Shown: positions 15,786 to 26,248 of the stretch, piece by piece
Layout of the letters: every line of letters begins with the position of its first letter
How positions within the stretch are numbered: position 1 is the stretch's first letter
Source of the DNA: Metabacillus flavus
GTDB lineage: Bacteria; Bacillota; Bacilli; Bacillales; Bacillaceae
Length of the DNA stretch: 64,000 bases
Direction of reading: 5' to 3'
NCBI RefSeq assembly: GCF_018283675.1
Contig: NZ_JAGVRK010000001.1
Span: forward strand, 2,666,001 to 2,730,000
Notes under the pieces: generated by a model
Told to the model about the DNA's origin: nothing
The model's input: the letters and a program-made list of their open reading frames with translations, nothing else
Databases searched by the model: none
Program-made: the position numbers and the translations under genes

Positions 15786-15815
15786 AGAGGACCGCAGCTT
15801 ATTGCGGTCCCCTCT
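15786..15815. terminator. Bidirectional terminator between the small gene and secDF
   Basis: AGAGG-ACCGCA and TTGCGGTCC-CCTCT form a long GC-rich stem. It has T-rich flanks in both directions (AAAAAAG before it, CTTTAGTTAT after it), so it can serve both convergent genes. Confidence 0.8.
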
Positions 15816-15819
15816 TTAG

Positions 15820-18069
15820 TTATACTTCAGGGTGCTGATTGGAATGCAATTCTTTCGTTTGGTCGTCTTTCTTTTTAACAAACTCTCTCTTTTTCAAAAT
15901 CAGCCACAGCTGAGCAGCGATAAAGATTGAAGAGTATGCCCCCGAGATTAACCCGACAAGCAAGGCGATCGAGAAATTGCGGATGGATTCACTGCCGAAA
16001 ATCATCAGTGCAATCGTTGTAATCACGACTGTTAGAACCGTATTGATCGAACGCGTGAACGTCTGCTGCAAGCTTTTGTTCACAATAATACTTAGATCCT
16101 CAATTGACTTTACCTTTGTTTTCCTCTGAAGCTCTCGGATTCGGTCAAAGGTTACAATTGTATCATTGATGGAATACCCGACAATAGTCAGGATTGCAGC
16201 AATGAAGGTAATATCGACTTCAAGGCGTGTCAGACTGAAGAAAGCAACGATAAAGAATGCATCATACAGCAAAGCAACAATCGCTGATAGTCCCATTCTC
16301 CATTCATAGCGGATTGCTACATAAATAACGATTCCCAGGGAGGCAAGCAAAATACCATAGAAAGCATTGCGAGCCAATTCCTTCCCAACTTCAGGAGAAA
16401 CAGTGCTTACTGTCGGCTCCTTTCCATATTTTGAAAACTGATCCTTTAATTTCGCAATTTCCTCTTTGCTCAAAACACCTACAAACCTTGCTACAGCTGT
16501 ATCATTGTTCGCACCTGCCAGAACAATTTCATCGGCTTCCATATCAAGGGTTTTAAGCTCTGTTTCAACCTGTTCAGCTGTAATAGGCTTTTCGGAACCA
16601 ATTTCAACACGTGTACCGCTTGTAAAATCAATTCCCAGATTCAGCTTGAATATCAGGATAATGATAATACCGGCTGCCACTGTTATTCCTGAAAAAGCGA
16701 AAAAGGCATTACGGTGTTTAAGGAAATCCACCTTATCAAATCGTGTTGGAGGATCTGTATTCTTATCCGTTTCATAAATCTCAAGCATTTGACTCTTTTT
16801 CACGCCAAACCATGACTTTTTCTTATCAAGCCAGCGGCTCTCTACAAGCATAGAAAGCAAAATCCTTGAAAGGAAAACAGCTGTTACAAAGCTTGCAATA
16901 ATACTGACAAGAAGCATTGTTGCAAAGCCTTTAACAGCGCTCGTTCCAAAAAAGAATAGAACTGCTCCTCCAAGCATCGTAGTTAAGTTTGCATCAAAAA
17001 TAGTCATGAATGAGCGCCGGTTTCCGGATTTGAAGGCAGAGCGTACAGACTTGCCAAGCTTCAGCTCTTCTTTAATCCGTTCATAAGTGATGATATTTGC
17101 ATCGACAGCCATCCCGACCCCGAGAATTAGAGCGGCAATACCCGGAAGAGTCAGAACCGCATTCATCCAGTCAAATATTTGCAGGATAAGGAAAATATAT
17201 GCACTCAATGTAATAACCGCAACCGCCCCTGGAAGACGGTAATAGAAGAGCATAAACAGGAAGATCACTGCTACACCGATAATTCCGGCAAGCACTGTGG
17301 AATGGAAAGCTTCTTCCCCAAATTTAGCTCCTACAGAAGTGGAATATGTTTCATCCAGCTGCACCGGCAGGGACCCGGCATTCAGCAGGTTCGCAAGCTC
17401 CTGTGCTTCTTTTATGGAGAATTGTCCTGTTATTACAACATCTGTTGTGTCAAATACTTCATTAACGTTCGGATCGGAAAGGAATTTTGGTTCTGCCTTT
17501 CCTCTTTCTTCTTTATACTTGTCTCCCGGCTGATAATCCAGCCAAATGACCAGCTGATTTTCCGGCTGCATGGCTACAATTTTGCTTGTAGCGTCTTTGA
17601 ATTTCGTTTTATCCTTCAGCTTGACGGAAACGACAGGCTGATTGGACTGAGGGTCAAAGGTTTGCTTTGCCGCTCCCTGAACGAGATCGGAACCGTTTAA
17701 ATATTCCTTGTCATTCACGTCCCGGAATGTAAGCTTTGCCTCAGTGGACAGAATTTCACGTGCTTTATTCTGATCCTTTACACCCGCAAGCTGAACGCGG
17801 ATCCTTTTTCCTTCGATTTGAATATTCGGCTCGCTTACACCCAGCACGTTCGCCCGGTTTTCAAGCGCACGAACAGTACTGACCAGGGCTTCCTTGTCAA
17901 TGACATCCCCTTTATTTGCAGGCTTAACATCATACAGAACTTCAAATCCGCCCTGCAGATCGAGTCCCCTTGGAATGTTTCCTGTTACTTCCGGTGTTCT
18001 GAATCCTATAATTACTCCAACTAAAACAGTAATGAGAAAAAACGCAAGGATGCGCCCCCGCTTGATCAT
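15820..18069 (-). CDS. secDF: Protein translocase SecDF fusion
   Basis: This 749-residue protein combines SecD and SecF in one chain, as in B. subtilis. It drives the late steps of Sec export with the proton motive force. The SecD half opens with a membrane helix and the GLDLQGGFEVLYD motif, has a large extracytoplasmic domain and then six helices (with LTLPGIAALILGVGMAVDANIITYERIKEE). The SecF half begins around residue 455 with its own FNLGIDFTSGTR-type motif and ends in helices carrying TIVGYSINDTIVTFDRIRE. Twelve membrane segments are expected. It ends in a charged tail. Spacing to comN is 33 bp. Confidence 0.95.
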   Translation of the reverse strand: MIKRGRILAFFLITVLVGVIIGFRTPEVTGNIPRGLDLQGGFEVLYDVKPANKGDVIDKEALVSTVRALENRANVLGVSEPNIQIEGKRIRVQLAGVKDQNKAREILSTEAKLTFRDVNDKEYLNGSDLVQGAAKQTFDPQSNQPVVSVKLKDKTKFKDATSKIVAMQPENQLVIWLDYQPGDKYKEERGKAEPKFLSDPNVNEVFDTTDVVITGQFSIKEAQELANLLNAGSLPVQLDETYSTSVGAKFGEEAFHSTVLAGIIGVAVIFLFMLFYYRLPGAVAVITLSAYIFLILQIFDWMNAVLTLPGIAALILGVGMAVDANIITYERIKEELKLGKSVRSAFKSGNRRSFMTIFDANLTTMLGGAVLFFFGTSAVKGFATMLLVSIIASFVTAVFLSRILLSMLVESRWLDKKKSWFGVKKSQMLEIYETDKNTDPPTRFDKVDFLKHRNAFFAFSGITVAAGIIIILIFKLNLGIDFTSGTRVEIGSEKPITAEQVETELKTLDMEADEIVLAGANNDTAVARFVGVLSKEEIAKLKDQFSKYGKEPTVSTVSPEVGKELARNAFYGILLASLGIVIYVAIRYEWRMGLSAIVALLYDAFFIVAFFSLTRLEVDITFIAAILTIVGYSINDTIVTFDRIRELQRKTKVKSIEDLSIIVNKSLQQTFTRSINTVLTVVITTIALMIFGSESIRNFSIALLVGLISGAYSSIFIAAQLWLILKKREFVKKKDDQTKELHSNQHPEV

Positions 18070-18102
18070 TATGTATCCTCCTTAGCTACTTGAACCCGTC
18101 CG

Positions 18103-18396
18103 CTACAGCAAATCCTCAAGCATTTTGGTGCCTTCTTCGCTTCCGAACCAATTAGGTGCTTTATACGATTCGACGGCCGCAAAATTCATGAATTCTCCTG
18201 CTCTAACAGACATGATGTCACTCACCATTTTATAAATCATCAATTCTTCTTTAGACTTCCACTTCTTTTTCAACAAGTATGTCCACAATTCCTGCTCTGA
18301 GACCTGATCATAGCCTAATATCATAAACTCTTCCAGCTTGCTTTTCATAAAAGGCCTGACATGATGTCTGTACAGTTCCGCAGGATGCTTCTCCAT
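18103..18396 (-). CDS. comN: Post-transcriptional regulator ComN
   Basis: A 97-residue member of the post_transc_reg family, equivalent to B. subtilis ComN (YrzD), a protein that promotes comE operon expression and localises with division proteins. The sequence has the family-like WTYLLKKKWK and VSDIMSVRAGEFMNFAAVE segments. I use ATG 18396, seven bases after AAAGGAGCG; an upstream in-frame TTG would swallow the ribosome binding site. The location between secDF and spoVB matches B. subtilis. It is transcribed divergently from spoVB. Confidence 0.8.
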   Translation of the reverse strand: MEKHPAELYRHHVRPFMKSKLEEFMILGYDQVSEQELWTYLLKKKWKSKEELMIYKMVSDIMSVRAGEFMNFAAVESYKAPNWFGSEEGTKMLEDLL

Positions 18397-18465
18397 TTGC
18401 GCACGCTCCTTTGACAATCCTTATAAGCTTTATACCGTACGATAGACCTATGCTTCTAAAACTTG

Positions 18466-18495
18466 TCATGCTTGGCCATCTCACAGTCATATAGT
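18466..18495 (+). promoter_or_regulatory. Candidate sigma-E promoter of spoVB
   Basis: TCATGCT (18466-18472) and CATATAGT (18488-18495) with 15 bp between them resemble the sigma-E elements (K-M-ATATT and CATACA-T). spoVB is a mother-cell gene under sigma-E in B. subtilis, which fits. The match is imperfect at both elements. Confidence 0.4.
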
Positions 18496-18538
18496 AATTG
18501 TATATGAAAACAAGCTATTTGAGAAGGCAGGGAAGGGA

Positions 18539-20113
18539 ATGTCCAAGCAAACATTTTTAAAAGGAACGATCATTTTAATTGCTGCAGGACTCATTACCCG
18601 AGTTCTTGGGTTCATTAACAGAATTGTTCTGGCCAGATATGTAGGACAGGAAGGAGTCGGCCTCTACATGATGGCTGTACCGACTCTTGTGCTGATTATT
18701 ACCATCACACAATTCGGTCTTCCCGTCGCCATATCAAAACTTGTGGCTGAAGCTGATGCGCAGGGAGATCAAAAACGGATTAAAAAGATACTCGCTGTAT
18801 CCCTTGCTGTTACTGGAGGCTTAAGCATTATTTTCACTCCGGTCATTTTGCTTTCAGCTCCTTATTTGTCACAGCATCTTTTTACAGATCCAAGAACTTT
18901 ATATCCACTCATGGCTGTCGCACCGGTAGTGCCGATTGTCGCCGTTTCTTCTGTACTTAGAGGGTATTTCCAGGGAAAGCAGAACATGAAGCCCGCCGCT
19001 TATTCTCAGGTACTCGAACAAATCATCCGGATATCGCTCATTGCTGTTTTCACTGCCGCTCTTCTTCCATACGGAATTGAATACGCTGCAGCCGGTGCCA
19101 TGTTTTCAGCTGTAGCCGGCGAGCTCGTTTCACTTATCTATCTCCTTTTCATGTTCAAGCTTAAAAAGAAAATCAAAGTCCGAAAAAATTTTTTTCAATC
19201 AATAAAATCCGGCAGGGATACGTTTAAAAATTTAATGGAAATAGCGGTTCCAACGACTGGCAGCAGGCTGATTGGCTCTGTTTCCTGGTTTTTTGAGCCA
19301 ATCGTCGTTTCTCAAAGTCTGGCACTTGCAGGGATAGGCACTGCCATTGCAACCAGGCAATACGGGGAACTGGCAGGCTATGCGCTGCCTCTGCTGATGC
19401 TTCCTTCCTTTATTACATTTTCCCTTTCCACCTCTCTTGTCCCGGCCATTAGTGAAGCAATGGCTCAAAACAAGCTGAAGCTGGTTGAGCACAGGCTCCG
19501 CCAGGCATTGAGACTTTCCCTAGTAACCGGCGGACTGGCGGCAGTTGTGCTGTATATTTATGCGGATCCTCTGATGAAGTTAATGTACGGAAATGCAGAT
19601 GCCGCCATTTTTGTTAAACTAATGGCCCCGTTTTTCATTTTCAATTATATTCAGGGGCCGCTGCAGGCTGTCCTCCAAGCGTTGAACCTTGCACGTGCCG
19701 CCATGATTAACAGTCTAATAGGTGCGTTAGTCAAAACAGCTTTGATTTTTGTGCTGTCGGCCAGACCCGAGATGGGCATTAAAGGAGCCGCACTTGCTAT
19801 CGTCATTGGCATCATGGTCGTCACCCTGCTGCACTTAGCTACCGTTATTAAAGTCGTTTCATTGACCATTTATGTAAGGGAATATTTGTATAGCTTTGCA
19901 GCGATGGTCATTACTGGGGCTGCAGGCTATTATGCATATTACGGCTGGCTTAAGAATTTCGGCAGCGTCATCGGTCTTCTAGCTGCTTTAACCCTCTGTA
20001 CGGTGATCTATTTAATTGTTTTAATTCAATTCAAGCTCGTTTTAAAGGAAGAACTGAAGCGGGTACCACTATTTGGCCCCGCCCTGTCCAAGCTTATTCC
20101 AAATCCGCGCTGA
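18539..20113 (+). CDS. spoVB: Stage V sporulation protein B, MOP-family flippase
   Basis: A 524-residue polytopic membrane protein of the MOP/MATE-like polysaccharide-flippase superfamily with about 14 helices. SpoVB is needed for spore cortex peptidoglycan, probably by flipping lipid II across the outer forespore membrane. The N-terminus (MSKQTFLKGTIILIAAGLI) and the RVLGFINRIVLARYVG segment are typical. The ATG follows GGGAAGGGA. It lies between comN and yrbG as in B. subtilis, and its stop is four bases from the convergent yrbG stop, with no obvious terminator between them. Confidence 0.92.
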   Translation: MSKQTFLKGTIILIAAGLITRVLGFINRIVLARYVGQEGVGLYMMAVPTLVLIITITQFGLPVAISKLVAEADAQGDQKRIKKILAVSLAVTGGLSIIFTPVILLSAPYLSQHLFTDPRTLYPLMAVAPVVPIVAVSSVLRGYFQGKQNMKPAAYSQVLEQIIRISLIAVFTAALLPYGIEYAAAGAMFSAVAGELVSLIYLLFMFKLKKKIKVRKNFFQSIKSGRDTFKNLMEIAVPTTGSRLIGSVSWFFEPIVVSQSLALAGIGTAIATRQYGELAGYALPLLMLPSFITFSLSTSLVPAISEAMAQNKLKLVEHRLRQALRLSLVTGGLAAVVLYIYADPLMKLMYGNADAAIFVKLMAPFFIFNYIQGPLQAVLQALNLARAAMINSLIGALVKTALIFVLSARPEMGIKGAALAIVIGIMVVTLLHLATVIKVVSLTIYVREYLYSFAAMVITGAAGYYAYYGWLKNFGSVIGLLAALTLCTVIYLIVLIQFKLVLKEELKRVPLFGPALSKLIPNPR

Positions 20114-20117
20114 TTCT

Positions 20118-20765
20118 CTAGACATTTGATACATCTACGTAAAATACGCCGTTGGCATACGTACAAAAAGAAATATCCTGCAGCTCCTGATAGCCTAACT
20201 TTCGAAGTTCCTGTCTAAGCCATAGCTCTGTCTTTCCTATTTTTTCGAGATGGGCCGGCTGAATTGTTCCATCAATAATGAGCGCCAAGTCTATCGTCTG
20301 CATAGGCTTTCCTTCTTGTTTTGTAAACACATTCAGCTTTCCTGATGTTTCTAAAATCGCAAACTCAACATCCCCAAGATTTCGGACATTTTTTTCGCGA
20401 AGCTGGGTCATTAAATCGTCAAAATTGTACCGCTGAGATTTCATCGCCCTCTCATCTATTTTGCCTTTGTTAATAATGATCGTTGGCTTGCCATCGATCA
20501 GCTGGCGGACTTTTTCACTTTTTAAAGACAAAAAAGCCAATCCATACTGAATTCCCAATAACAAAAGCATGGATATGACAGAATGCATAAGCGGATCCTT
20601 CGGGCTCTCAATCGCCATAACAGCAAGCTCCGCAATCATAATAAAAACTACCAGATCTAAAATACTTAACTCACCAATTTCCCGTTTCCCCATCATACGG
20701 AAAATAAAGATGATCAAAAAATAAAGCAAAACCGTCCGGGCGATGATAATTAAATAAATCTCCAT
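20118..20765 (-). CDS. yrbG: DUF421 membrane protein YrbG
   Basis: A 215-residue protein of the YetF/YrbG (DUF421) family. Three membrane helices fill the first 85 residues, with the signature RTVLLYFLIIFIFRMMGKREIGELS. Two small cytoplasmic alpha/beta domains follow (about 90-150 and 155-210). Relatives of this family occur in spore inner membranes; the molecular role of YrbG itself is unknown. The conserved residues around KPTIIINKGKID and RYNFDDLMTQLREKNVR are visible. The gene is convergent with spoVB and divergent from yrzE. Confidence 0.85.
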   Translation of the reverse strand: MEIYLIIIARTVLLYFLIIFIFRMMGKREIGELSILDLVVFIMIAELAVMAIESPKDPLMHSVISMLLLLGIQYGLAFLSLKSEKVRQLIDGKPTIIINKGKIDERAMKSQRYNFDDLMTQLREKNVRNLGDVEFAILETSGKLNVFTKQEGKPMQTIDLALIIDGTIQPAHLEKIGKTELWLRQELRKLGYQELQDISFCTYANGVFYVDVSNV

Positions 20766-20868
20766 CCATGCCCCTCCCTTCGTCCATTGCTTTTTCTAGT
20801 TTGTACAGCCCTTTTTAAACCATGCGGCAAAGTTTCTTCCAATCAAAGATTCTAAACCGCCCCGGTTG

Positions 20869-20899
20869 CGAATACCTTATGAAAAGACGAGCATAAACA
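20869..20899 (+). promoter_or_regulatory. Candidate forespore-type (sigma-G-like) promoter before yrzE
   Basis: CGAATA (20869-20874) and CATAAACA (20892-20899) are 17 bp apart and resemble the sigma-G -35 (TGAATA) and -10 (CATNNTA) elements. The -10 end is imperfect, so this is a suggestion only. Confidence 0.3.
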
Positions 20900-20929
20900 A
20901 GCATGTGCCAAAAAGGAGAGATGCTTAGT

Positions 20930-21304
20930 ATGGAGACAAAAAAATGGGGAAAAGCCATTCTTAGCGGACTTATTGCGATTTTTGCTGCAGCTCTGGCCAT
21001 CAGCCTTATCTTTTCACTGCTCCTTAAATTCACCGGAATGACGGAAAGCTCGATTCAATGGATCCTCCTCGCCCTCTCCTTCATCACCCTATTTATAGGG
21101 GGATTTATCGCAGGAGGCAAAGGAAAAGAACGCGGCTGGATCCTCGGCGGAATCACTGCACTTTGTTTTACACTCATTATTGTGCTCTTCCAATTCCTTG
21201 GATTCGGATCATCGCTAAAGCCAATGCAATTTTTATATCACGCAGGATTTTTAGCCATGGCTATGCTGGGCGGAATGATCGGAGTCAATATGTCATCGGA
21301 TTAA
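20930..21304 (+). CDS. yrzE: Four-helix membrane protein YrzE (TIGR04086 family)
   Basis: A 124-residue integral membrane protein with four hydrophobic segments, matching the TIGR04086 family found beside yajC in bacilli and represented by B. subtilis YrzE. The start is ATG 20930, about ten bases after AAAAGGAGAG; an ATG nine bases earlier touches the ribosome binding site and is less likely. Glycines recur in the second and third helices (GGFIAGGKGKERGWILGG). Its function is unknown. It ends at a strong terminator that isolates it from the tandem array downstream. Confidence 0.75.
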   Translation: METKKWGKAILSGLIAIFAAALAISLIFSLLLKFTGMTESSIQWILLALSFITLFIGGFIAGGKGKERGWILGGITALCFTLIIVLFQFLGFGSSLKPMQFLYHAGFLAMAMLGGMIGVNMSSD

Positions 21305-21317
21305 TGGAAGTGGGAGA

Positions 21318-21339
21318 CCCGGCGGCTGCCGGGTTTTTT
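21318..21339 (+). terminator. Terminator after yrzE
   Basis: CCCGGC / GCCGGG with a four-base loop is followed by six T residues. It separates yrzE transcription from the 41-bp repeat array that starts 29 bp further on. Confidence 0.9.
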
Positions 21340-21367
21340 GGTGTTTTTACTATAGGGGGCCGAATCG

Positions 21368-22350
21368 TTGCCTGGCATTCTTGCCTGGCAATCCGCTTTC
21401 TCGGTCCTTTGCCTGGCATTCTTGCCTGGCAATCCGCTTTCTCGGTCCTTTGCCTGGCATTCTTGCCTGGCATTACGCTTTTCGGGGACTTTGCCTGGCA
21501 TTCTTGCCTAGCATTACGCTTTTCGGGGACTTTGCCTGGCATTCTTGCCTGGCATTACGCTTCCCAGATACATTGCCTGGCATTCTTGCCTGGCATTACG
21601 CTCCCCAGATACATTGCCTGGCATTCTTGCCTGGCATTACGCTCCCCAGATACATTGCCTGGCATTCTTGCCTGGCATTACGCTCCCCAGATACATTGCC
21701 TGGCATTCTTGCCTGGCATTACGCTCCCCAGATACATTGCCTGGCATTCTTGCCTGGCATTACGCTCACCAGATACATTGCCTGGCATTCTTGCCTGGCA
21801 TTACGCTCCCCAGATACTTTGCCTGGCATTCTTGCCTGGCATTACGCTTCCCAGATACTTTGCCTGGCATTCTTGCCTGGCATTACGCTCCCCAGATACT
21901 TTGCCTGGCATTCTTGCCTGGCATTACGCTCCCCAGATACTTTGCCTGGCATTCTTGCCTGGCATTACGCTCACCAGATACATTGCCTGGCATTCTTGCC
22001 TGGCATTACGCTTCCCAGATACTTTGCCTGGCATTCTTGCCTGGCATTACGCTCCCCAGAACATTGCCTGGCATTCTTGCCTGGCATTACGCTTCCCAGA
22101 TACTTTGCCTGGCATTCTTGCCTGGCATTACGCTCACCAGATACATTGCCTGGCATTCTTGCCTGGCATTACGCTCCCCAGATACATTGCCTGGCATTCT
22201 TGCCTGGCATTACGCTTCCCAGATACATTGCCTGGCATTCTTCCCTGGCATTCCCCTTTTCCGGTCCATTACCAGACATTCTTGGCATTACTCTTCCCGA
22301 TTAATTGCCTGGCATTCTTCCCTGGCATCATGCATTCTACAGGAAGATGC
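21368..22350. repeat. 41-bp tandem repeat array, about 22 good copies
   Basis: Units start at 21368 and recur every 41 bp (21409, 21450, 21491 and so on) to 22228, with one 40-bp unit at 22024. Two or three decayed copies reach about 22350. Each unit opens with TTGCCTGGCATTC and then TTGCCTGGCATT, giving two 9-bp hyphenated palindromes TGCCTGGCA 14 bp apart, followed by a tail that changes in blocks: AATCCGC-type in units 1-2, ACGCTTTTCGG-type in 3-4, and ACGCTNCCCAGATAC-type in 5-21. Because 41 is not a multiple of 3, all three plus frames stay open, producing long but meaningless reading frames. The array lies between the yrzE and yajC terminators, so neither gene should transcribe it. Its function is unknown. 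Confidence 0.95.
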
Positions 22351-22450
22351 TTGGCATTCTGCGATCCGTTATCCCCTCCCGTTCCATTCCGAGCATCACA
22401 CATTTCAAATGGGGAGCAATGACATCGCTGCATCCATACTGAACTCAAAA

Positions 22451-22485
22451 CAAAAAAAACAGAGAAAGCATTAAGCTTCCTCTGT
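22451..22485 (-). terminator. Terminator after yajC
   Basis: On the minus strand ACAGAGGAAGC and GCTTTCTCTGT form a stem with a five-base loop, followed by eight T residues. The yajC stop codon sits in the loop. Confidence 0.88.
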
Positions 22486-22761
22486 CTTTGCCAGTACGGA
22501 TTTTTCTTTTACTTCGCGGATTGCTCTGCGTTCAAATGTTAAACGGGAGCCGTCACCAGCTTTTAGTACTGCTTTTTCTTCATCAATTGATTCGATCGTG
22601 GCGTGAAGTCCTCCGATTGTCACAACTTTGTCACCTTTTTGCAAACTGCTTTGCATTTGGCGGAATGTTTTTTGCTGTTTTTGCTGCGGACGGATCAGCA
22701 GGAAGTAGAAAATCGCGAACATTAGCACTAATGATAAGATAGTCGTCATGGAATTACCCAT
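22471..22761 (-). CDS. yajC: Preprotein translocase subunit YajC (YrbF)
   Basis: A 96-residue single-pass membrane protein that accompanies SecDF at the Sec translocon. One N-terminal helix (about residues 5-22) is followed by the family signature LIRPQQKQQK and a small beta-rich domain containing GDKVVTIGGLHATI. Length and order (tgt then yajC) match other bacilli, where the gene is called yrbF. The ATG follows AAAGGGGTGAAAG. The stop lies in its own terminator. Confidence 0.92.
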   Translation of the reverse strand: MGNSMTTILSLVLMFAIFYFLLIRPQQKQQKTFRQMQSSLQKGDKVVTIGGLHATIESIDEEKAVLKAGDGSRLTFERRAIREVKEKSVLAKTEEA

Positions 22762-22783
22762 ATTCTTTCACCCCTTTCAAAGA

Positions 22784-23962
<1,179 letters not shown>

Positions 23963-23989
23963 TTATTCAGTGTAGCCTAAATTTCTTTT

Positions 23990-25018
23990 TTATAATATGA
24001 GCATTGCATCTCCAAAGCTGAAGAACCGGTATCTCTCCCGGACTGCCGTTTCATAAGCGGACATAACATTCTCTCTGCCGGCTAATGAGCTGACCAGCAT
24101 AATAAGAGAGGACTTTGGCAGATGGAAGTTTGTCAGCATACCGTCAATCCCTTTAAACTGATAGCCCGGATAAATAAAGATATTTGTCCAGCCGCTTTCT
24201 TCCCTGAACTCGCCGTCTCCAGCAGAAGCAATTGTTTCAAGCGTGCGGGTTGATGTGGTCCCTACTGTAATAATCCTTCCGCCGTTCACTCTGGTCTCAT
24301 TAAGAAGGCGTGCCGTACCCTCTGTCATCTGATAGAATTCGGCATGCATTTCGTGTTCTTCAACGGTTTCAGCGCTGACCGGACGGAAGGTTCCAAGTCC
24401 TACATGAAGAGTAATATACGCAACGGATACCCCTTTTTCCTGCAGCTCTGAAAGGATTTGGTCTGTAAAGTGAAGTCCTGCTGTCGGTGCAGCAGCGGAG
24501 CCTGCTTCCCTCGAGAAGACCGTCTGGTAGCGTTCACGGTCATCAAGCTGCTCCTTAATATATGGCGGCATAGGCATTTCTCCAAGGGACTCCAATACTT
24601 CATAAAAGATCCCTTCATAGGAAAAGTGCAGCGTTCGGCCGCCGTGCTCCTGCTCTTCTACACATTTGGCTGTCAGCTTTCCGTCTCCAAACGTGATAAC
24701 AGTGCCTTCCTTTACACGTTTAGCAGGTTTAATCAAGGTTTCCCATGTATCACCCTCAGATTGCTTCAGCAAAAGCACTTCAATTTTTGCTCCTGTGCCT
24801 TCCTTCATGCCGAAAAGTCTTGCCGGCAAAACACGGGTGTCATTCAGGACAAGGCAATCTCCCGGCTGAAGATGGCCGGTAATGTCAGGAAATTTTCCAT
24901 GGCTGATTTCGCCGGTTTTTTTGTTCAGCAGCATCAGCCTGGAAGCGTCTCTTTTTTCAAGAGGAACCTGGGCAATGAGTTCTTCGGGAAGGTCAAAATC
25001 GAATAATTCTACTTTCAT
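23990..25018 (-). CDS. queA: S-adenosylmethionine:tRNA ribosyltransferase-isomerase
   Basis: QueA transfers and isomerises the ribosyl part of S-adenosylmethionine onto 7-aminomethyl-7-deazaguanine in tRNA, making epoxyqueuosine. I choose ATG 25018 after AGGTGATAGC, giving 342 residues, the usual Bacillus length; an upstream in-frame ATG would add 13 residues of spacer. The motifs [40 protein letters not shown] and [16 protein letters not shown]-like SLIMLVSS are present. The gene lies between the small DUF2905 gene and tgt. Confidence 0.95.
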   Translation of the reverse strand: MKVELFDFDLPEELIAQVPLEKRDASRLMLLNKKTGEISHGKFPDITGHLQPGDCLVLNDTRVLPARLFGMKEGTGAKIEVLLLKQSEGDTWETLIKPAKRVKEGTVITFGDGKLTAKCVEEQEHGGRTLHFSYEGIFYEVLESLGEMPMPPYIKEQLDDRERYQTVFSREAGSAAAPTAGLHFTDQILSELQEKGVSVAYITLHVGLGTFRPVSAETVEEHEMHAEFYQMTEGTARLLNETRVNGGRIITVGTTSTRTLETIASAGDGEFREESGWTNIFIYPGYQFKGIDGMLTNFHLPKSSLIMLVSSLAGRENVMSAYETAVRERYRFFSFGDAMLIL

Positions 25019-25040
25019 GCTATCACCTGTTTTTCTCTTG

Positions 25041-25241
25041 TCATTTAAATCGTCCAAAAATAGATAAAAGAACCGTTAGCAAAATGCTGATGATAATGGA
25101 GGTTGCAATCGGGAAAAAGAAGGTTGTATTTCCTTTTTTGAAGACAAGGTCTCCGGGCAGTTTTCCAATTGCCTGCATAAACAGTCCGGCCGCAAATAAA
25201 ACGGCTCCAATAATCATCAGCAGTTTAGGCATTTCAGTCAT
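25041..25241 (-). CDS. yrzS: DUF2905 small membrane protein, YrzS-like
   Basis: A 66-residue protein with two membrane helices connected by the family signature [21 protein letters not shown], which defines DUF2905. The role is unknown, but the family is widely linked to ruvB-queA in Firmicutes. Its ATG (25241) overlaps the end of ruvB, and the ribosome binding site GGAGGT lies inside the ruvB coding region, so the two are probably translationally coupled. Confidence 0.8.
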   Translation of the reverse strand: MTEMPKLLMIIGAVLFAAGLFMQAIGKLPGDLVFKKGNTTFFFPIATSIIISILLTVLLSIFGRFK

Positions 25242-26238
25242 GTTCCGGAACCTCCAGGTTAAAATGTCTGTAAACCGCATCGGTTACCATTCTTCCCCTG
25301 GATGTCCTTTGTAAAAACCCGATCTGCAAAAGATATGGTTCATAAACGTCTTCAATTGTATGGGATTCTTCTCCGATTGTCGCAGAAATCGTGTCCAGTC
25401 CCACTGGACCTCCTCTATACTTTTCAATGATCCCTGTCAGCAGTTTATGGTCAATATGATCAAGACCCAATCTGTCGACCTGAAGTCTTTCAAGCGCTTC
25501 AGATGCAAGCTCCTCCGAAATCCCTTCTTTACCGAGAACTTGTGCAAAATCACGGACCCTCCGCAATAGCCGGTTCGCGATTCTAGGGGTTCCTCTCGAT
25601 CTTCTTGAAATTTCAGCGGAAGCATTAGGATCAATGCCGATTTGGAGGATATCCGATGTCCGCTCCACAATTTCAGATAACTCTGATTCTCTATAGTACT
25701 CGAGCCTGCTAAGCACACCGAACCGGTCCCTTAACGGAGCCGTCAAAAGCCCTACCCTTGTTGTAGCTCCTACCAATGTAAACGGAGGAAGATCGAGTCT
25801 GACGGATCTTGCTTCCGGCCCCTTGCCGATGACAATATCCAGACAGAAATCCTCCATTGCAGGGTAAAGAACTTCTTCAATGGAGCGATGCAGACGGTGA
25901 ATCTCATCGATGAAAAGGACATCTCCAGGCTCAAGCGCGGTTAGGATCGCTGCCAGGTCGCCAGGTCTTTCAATAGCCGGTCCCGAAGTCGTTCTGAGGT
26001 TAACTCCCATTTCATTTGCTATTATCGCAGCCAATGTAGTTTTCCCGAGACCCGGGGGGCCGTATAAAAGGACGTGGTCAAGAGTTTCACCGCGCATTTT
26101 GGCAGCCTGGATAAAGATATCCAGGTTTTCTTTTACCTTGTCCTGTCCTATGTATTGACTGAGTCTCTGCGGCCGCAGACTAAGCTCCAAGTATTGTTCT
26201 TCATTTTCCGCATTACCGGAAACAAGCCGTTCATTCAT
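25234..26238 (-). CDS. ruvB: Holliday junction branch migration ATPase RuvB
   Basis: RuvB is the hexameric AAA+ motor that, with RuvA, moves Holliday junctions during recombination and fork repair. The Walker A box GPPGLGKTT and Walker B box DEIHRL are visible, as is the sensor region [18 protein letters not shown] and a C-terminal winged helix ending in [12 protein letters not shown]. Starting at ATG 26238, after AAGGTGATGACA, gives 334 residues, the family norm. It directly follows ruvA with a 10-bp gap. Confidence 0.96.
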   Translation of the reverse strand: MNERLVSGNAENEEQYLELSLRPQRLSQYIGQDKVKENLDIFIQAAKMRGETLDHVLLYGPPGLGKTTLAAIIANEMGVNLRTTSGPAIERPGDLAAILTALEPGDVLFIDEIHRLHRSIEEVLYPAMEDFCLDIVIGKGPEARSVRLDLPPFTLVGATTRVGLLTAPLRDRFGVLSRLEYYRESELSEIVERTSDILQIGIDPNASAEISRRSRGTPRIANRLLRRVRDFAQVLGKEGISEELASEALERLQVDRLGLDHIDHKLLTGIIEKYRGGPVGLDTISATIGEESHTIEDVYEPYLLQIGFLQRTSRGRMVTDAVYRHFNLEVPEHD

Positions 26239-26248
26239 TGTCATCACC

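Noticed and set aside
21368-22267. CRISPR array
   Set aside because: The units are tandem and almost identical over their whole 41 bp. There are no unique spacers of constant length between repeats and no cas genes nearby.
21058-22474. Three long plus-strand reading frames (about 300-450 residues) across the 41-bp array
   Set aside because: All three frames are open only because the repeat unit lacks stops on this strand and its length is not a multiple of 3. The predicted peptides are the same 41-residue period read in different phases; one starts inside yrzE, and none has a ribosome binding site or known domain.
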